Assembly (NCBI RefSeq): GCF_949152225.1
Contig: NZ_CASCJC010000001.1
Location: forward strand, 1,736,001-1,800,000
Source: Ligilactobacillus sp900765635
GTDB taxonomy: Bacteria; Bacillota; Bacilli; Lactobacillales; Lactobacillaceae
Length of the DNA: 64,000 nt
Direction: 5' to 3'
Part shown: in pieces, positions 61,007 to 64,000 of the stretch
How the letters are laid out: every line of letters starts with the position of its first letter
Position numbering within the stretch: the first letter of the stretch is position 1
Program-made: the position numbers and the translations under genes
Notes under the pieces: generated by a model
Database searches by the model: none
Told to the model about the DNA's origin: nothing
What the model saw: the letters and a program-made list of their open reading frames with translations, nothing else

Positions 61007-62488
61007 TTAATCTAAATCAGATCCGTTTGAAGCAATGACTTTTTTGTACCAATAAAATGAATCTTTCTTAATCCGTTTTAGGCTACCATTACCAAGATCG
61101 TCACGATCAACATAAACAAAGCCATAGCGTTTCTTCATTTCACCGGTCCCATTTGAGACAAGGTCGATGCAACCCCACATTGCATACCCCATCAAATCGA
61201 CACCATCTAAATTAACGGCATCATCCATCGATTTAATAGCGGCGCGTAAATATTTAATGCGGTAATCATCATGCACGCTACCGTCTGCTTCGAGCTTATC
61301 ATCCCAGCCTAAACCATTTTCAACAATCCATAATGGCTTATGGTATCTATCCCACAAGGTATTTAACGCTAACCGTAAACAATGTGGATCCGTTGCCCAA
61401 CCCCAGGCATTGGTTTCAAGATATGGATTCTTTACGCCGGCCATCCCTAAGTTGCCATCTGCTTTAGCGGCTTGTTGATGCGTCGTCACAACCGCTGAAC
61501 TATAACAAGAAAAACTCAAGAAATCAGCGGAATATTTAGCCAACAATTCATAATCTTCTGGCGTATCGTCTAACTTGATGCCAGCACGTTCATAGTATTT
61601 CAAGCGATATTCTGGATAATACCCACCCGTTTGCACATCAGAATAAAAGAACGTCTTTTGTTGTTCTTCCATGATGGCAATTTGATCAGCTGGATCACAA
61701 GTGTAAGCATAAATTGGTGCATAAGCTAACATTTGGCCAACACGCATTGCAGGATCAATTTCATGAGCGGCTTTGACAGCTAAGGCACTAGCTACAAATT
61801 GATTATGTGCTCCTTGTGCTCGATTTTGCGGTGTTGGATCAAGTAAACCACCACCCATGTATGGCGCGTGATCCATTGCGTTAATTTCATTAAATGTCAA
61901 CCAATATTTTACTTTACCTTTATAACGCGTAAAAACTGTTTTAGCATAGTTTTCAAAGATTGTAATCATCTTACGATCAATCCAACCACCATACTTATTA
62001 ATCAAGGCAAGCGGTGTCTCATAATGCGATAATGTTACCAATGGCTCAATTCCATACTTAGCACATTCATCAAAAACCTTATCATAAAAAGCTAGCCCAG
62101 CTTCGTTTGGTGTTTGGTCATCACCGTTTGGAAAAATTCGTGCCCAGTTCATCGATAAGCGAAAGACCTTAAAGCCCATTTCAGCCATTAACTTGATATC
62201 TTCTTGATAATGATGATAAAAATCTGTTGCAGTATGACTTGGATAGTAATAACCATCAACCAAAGCAGGTTTTGCGCCTTGAGGGACACTAAACTCCTTT
62301 CCCCAAACCAATGGTGAAAACCCAGTCTGTCCATTTTTATCAATCCACGTTACCTTACGTGGTTCAGTTGCTGAACCATTTGTTAAAACATCGATTGCAT
62401 TTAATCCTTTGCCATCTTCTTGATAGCCACCTTCATATTGGTTAGCAGCAGTTGCGCCACCCCATAAAAAATCTTTACCTAAAGTCAT
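61007..62488 (-). CDS. GH1 6-phospho-beta-glucosidase (second copy)
   Basis: 493 residues. LGKDFLWGGATAANQYEGGY, acid/base TFNEIN, nucleophile IVENGLG, phosphate-binding KKRYGFVYVDRDDLGNG. About half identical by eye to the enzyme at 27604. Last gene of the IIB-IIA-phosphatase-GH1 operon; cleaves the phosphorylated disaccharide made by this PTS. No EIIC in view: one may lie outside the window, or celB (25691) is used. Confidence 0.94.
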   Translation of the reverse strand: MTLGKDFLWGGATAANQYEGGYQEDGKGLNAIDVLTNGSATEPRKVTWIDKNGQTGFSPLVWGKEFSVPQGAKPALVDGYYYPSHTATDFYHHYQEDIKLMAEMGFKVFRLSMNWARIFPNGDDQTPNEAGLAFYDKVFDECAKYGIEPLVTLSHYETPLALINKYGGWIDRKMITIFENYAKTVFTRYKGKVKYWLTFNEINAMDHAPYMGGGLLDPTPQNRAQGAHNQFVASALAVKAAHEIDPAMRVGQMLAYAPIYAYTCDPADQIAIMEEQQKTFFYSDVQTGGYYPEYRLKYYERAGIKLDDTPEDYELLAKYSADFLSFSCYSSAVVTTHQQAAKADGNLGMAGVKNPYLETNAWGWATDPHCLRLALNTLWDRYHKPLWIVENGLGWDDKLEADGSVHDDYRIKYLRAAIKSMDDAVNLDGVDLMGYAMWGCIDLVSNGTGEMKKRYGFVYVDRDDLGNGSLKRIKKDSFYWYKKVIASNGSDLD

Positions 62489-62522
62489 CTTAACCTAGCC
62501 TACCTTTATCTAAAAATTAACT

Positions 62523-63161
62523 TTATGCTGTTGGATCATAAATATCTAATAATGTAAAACTTTTCGTAGTTGAATCATATAAATATTTAAAAATACAACA
62601 ATTAGGGATACGTCCAAAACGTTCAAAAACAATCTCTGGATCTCCCCATTTAGCTAAAAACGACATCGAAGATCCTGCATGTGAGACAGCTAAAACAGTT
62701 TGATTGTTTGGATCTTGCATAATATCAGTTAGCGTTTCAACCATACGTTTTTGTACTTGACTACGCGTCTCACCACCATAAGATACAAAAAATTCTTCTA
62801 ATTGGTCCCGCTTGGGATTTAAGTATTCATGTTCACCTTCAAACGCTCCAAAAAAGGCCTCTTTTAGACCTTTTAAGCGTGTATAAGGTAGTGCACTAAC
62901 TAATTCAAGTGTGTCACTACAACGCTCAGAAGTCGAGCAATAAGCAGCGTCAAAATCAACATCTGCTAAAAATACACCAGCTTTTTTAGCCTGTTGGATT
63001 CCTTCTTTAGTTAAAGGTGAATCACACCATCCCTGAATTTTACGCATTTTATTGAAAAGTGTTTTGGCATGGCGCATTAAGTATAACGTCTTTTCCAAAA
63101 ACCACACATTCTTTCTTAAAATGTTTTTGATAAAAAAGGGCCGCCCTTTGTGATTGCTCAT
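62523..63161 (-). CDS. Histidine phosphatase in a beta-glucoside PTS operon
   Basis: 212 residues. LYLMRHAKT (catalytic histidine), IQGWCDSPLTKEG, LAVSHAGSSM. Paralogue of 29322-29993. AGGAGGGG precedes ATG 63161, giving a 25-residue basic extension before the usual start of the fold. Possibly removes phosphate from a sugar phosphate; substrate unknown. Confidence 0.88.
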   Translation of the reverse strand: MSNHKGRPFFIKNILRKNVWFLEKTLYLMRHAKTLFNKMRKIQGWCDSPLTKEGIQQAKKAGVFLADVDFDAAYCSTSERCSDTLELVSALPYTRLKGLKEAFFGAFEGEHEYLNPKRDQLEEFFVSYGGETRSQVQKRMVETLTDIMQDPNNQTVLAVSHAGSSMSFLAKWGDPEIVFERFGRIPNCCIFKYLYDSTTKSFTLLDIYDPTA

Positions 63162-63190
63162 AAAGGTGCGCCCCTCCTAATATTTTTAAA

Positions 63191-63541
63191 TTATTTCTTT
63201 AAATCAGCCAATTTTTCGTAAACATCAACGAAATCAGCAGCTAGATCACAAAATGTAATAGCAGTCATCAAGTGATCTTGAGAATGAACAGTCAACAATG
63301 TAACGTTGGCATGGTTTCCTTGTGCTTCTTGTGTCAACATCCCAGTTTGTGTATTATGAGCTTCCACAAGTGCTTTTTGTGCTTCATCTAATTTTTGGTG
63401 TGCTAATTCAAAGTTACCTTCTTTAGCAGCCTTGATTGCTTCTACACCAAAAGACTTAGCATTACCCGCATTCATGATTAAGCCCATTGTAATCATTAAT
63501 TGTTCTTCTTCTGACACTTGGTTTTTTACTTCTTCTGACAT
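63191..63541 (-). CDS. PTS EIIA, lactose/cellobiose family
   Basis: 116 residues, all-helical EIIA_Lac fold: GLIMNAGNAKSFGVEAIKAAKEGNFELAHQKL, phospho-histidine in LLTVHSQDHLM (first H, about 83). Passes phosphate from HPr to EIIB. RBS AAAGGAG. Confidence 0.95.
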   Translation of the reverse strand: MSEEVKNQVSEEEQLMITMGLIMNAGNAKSFGVEAIKAAKEGNFELAHQKLDEAQKALVEAHNTQTGMLTQEAQGNHANVTLLTVHSQDHLMTAITFCDLAADFVDVYEKLADLKK

Positions 63542-63575
63542 CCCTAATTCTCCTTTGCGATCCTAATTAAAAAAA

Positions 63576-63896
63576 CTATTCGCCCATCATTTCGTATGCT
63601 TGGCCTAAAACTTTTTCACCATTCATCATACCGTATGCTTGCATATCGATAACAGCCAATGGAATATTCTTGCCTTCAAGTTTCTTCTTGAAGTCTGCTT
63701 CCATGTAACGAACTTGAGGTCCAAGTAACACGCAGTTGATGTTCTTTGTTGCTAATTCGTTATCAGCTTCAGAAGCGGATACCGCAAAAATTTCAACATC
63801 CTTATTTTGTGCTTCAGCAGCCTTTTGCATCTTTGCAACCAACATACTTGTACTCATACCTGCAGCGCAGCATAACATAATTGTCTTTTCAGCCAT
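63576..63896 (-). CDS. PTS EIIB, lactose/cellobiose family
   Basis: 106 residues; P-loop-like IMLCCAAGMSTSMLVAKMQKAA with the phospho-cysteine (C9 or C10), and LLGPQVRYMEADFKKKL. First gene of the operon; RBS GGAGG. Confidence 0.95.
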   Translation of the reverse strand: MAEKTIMLCCAAGMSTSMLVAKMQKAAEAQNKDVEIFAVSASEADNELATKNINCVLLGPQVRYMEADFKKKLEGKNIPLAVIDMQAYGMMNGEKVLGQAYEMMGE

Positions 63897-63922
63897 AATA
63901 AATTACCTCCATAATTCACCAA

Positions 63923-63970
63923 ATCATTAAGCGATTTCATTTCGCTCCACTTGAATGATTAAGCGTTTTC
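63923..63970 (-). promoter_or_regulatory. Two cre-like boxes before the IIB-IIA-GH1 operon
   Basis: ATCATTAAGCGATTTC (63923-63938) and ATGATTAAGCGTTTTC (63955-63970) are direct repeats 32 bases apart (three helical turns). On the minus strand TGAAATCGCTTAAT matches cre at 12/14 and CGAAAACGCTTAAT at 11/14. A -10-like TATATT follows further upstream near 63979. Confidence 0.55.
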
Positions 63971-64000
63971 GATTACAATATAGTTATATCATATTGGTAC

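Noticed and set aside
1..64000. CRISPR array, prophage, restriction or toxin-antitoxin locus
   Set aside because: No regular direct-repeat array, integrase, phage structural gene, methyltransferase or recognisable toxin was seen on either strand.

Overview
The window reads as a chromosomal stretch of a low-GC Gram-positive lactic acid bacterium (order Lactobacillales, most likely Lactobacillaceae). The grounds are strong AGGAGG-type ribosome sites, a WalRK-YycHIJ operon, gdpP-rplI-dnaB and jag (genes usually near the replication origin in this order), a PdhABCD-LplA operon, several cellobiose-type PTS loci with 6-phospho-beta-glucosidases, CcpA-type cre sites, and surface proteins with FIVAR repeats and LPXTG. 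The genus cannot be fixed from sequence alone.

Layout. 1-5.3 kb: end of an oligopeptide ABC transporter (permease fragment plus a binding protein without a lipobox cysteine), an APC amino-acid permease, and a small-gene zone with two short ORFs broken at A6 runs and a duplicated small membrane protein. 5.3-11 kb: walR-walK-yycH-yycI-walJ, cell-wall stress control. 11.1-13.0 kb: an IS200/IS605-type element (tnpA with a damaged HUH motif, tnpB, predicted omegaRNA). 13-15 kb: YitT-like membrane protein, OhrR/MarR regulator and jag. 15-22.5 kb: aldo-keto reductase, ROK kinase, AraC regulator, M20 deacylase/peptidase, GNAT, and a LacI regulator divergent from a GH4 6-phospho-glycosidase with a clear operator. 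22.5-25.5 kb: TtcA-like thiolase, a B6-salvage pair (pyridoxine kinase and ECF S component), tRNA-Lys(CTT). 25.6-30 kb: cellobiose EIIC, small membrane protein and GH1 enzyme, facing a histidine phosphatase. 30-34 kb: SLC13-type permease, TspO, and a MarR-MFS efflux pair with paired operators.

34-45 kb is the most accessory-like part. A 2203-residue secreted GH101 endo-alpha-N-acetylgalactosaminidase (mucin O-glycan core-1 release) has a good promoter and cre site. It is followed by an IS3-type remnant, a Lac/Cel-family EIIC, a stand-alone MgsA/RarA C-terminal-domain protein, an RpiR regulator and an orphan LPQTG tail of a lost surface protein. I infer a host-glycan foraging locus. 45-50.5 kb: MFS transporter, dnaB, rplI, gdpP. 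50.7-53.4 kb: a secreted DUF1002 protein and a second IS3-type element. 53.7-61 kb: fructokinase, then pdhA-pdhB-pdhC-pdhD-lplA. 61-64 kb: a second beta-glucoside operon (IIB-IIA-histidine phosphatase-GH1) with two cre-like boxes.

The most unexpected signal is that all three insertion sequences sit in or exactly beside intrinsic terminators of the preceding gene: inside a stem, inside a loop, and directly before the first arm. Both IS3-type copies are inactivated by in-frame nonsense codons and the IS605-type TnpA has lost a catalytic histidine, so these are old, apparently tolerated insertions. No CRISPR array, prophage or restriction system was seen.
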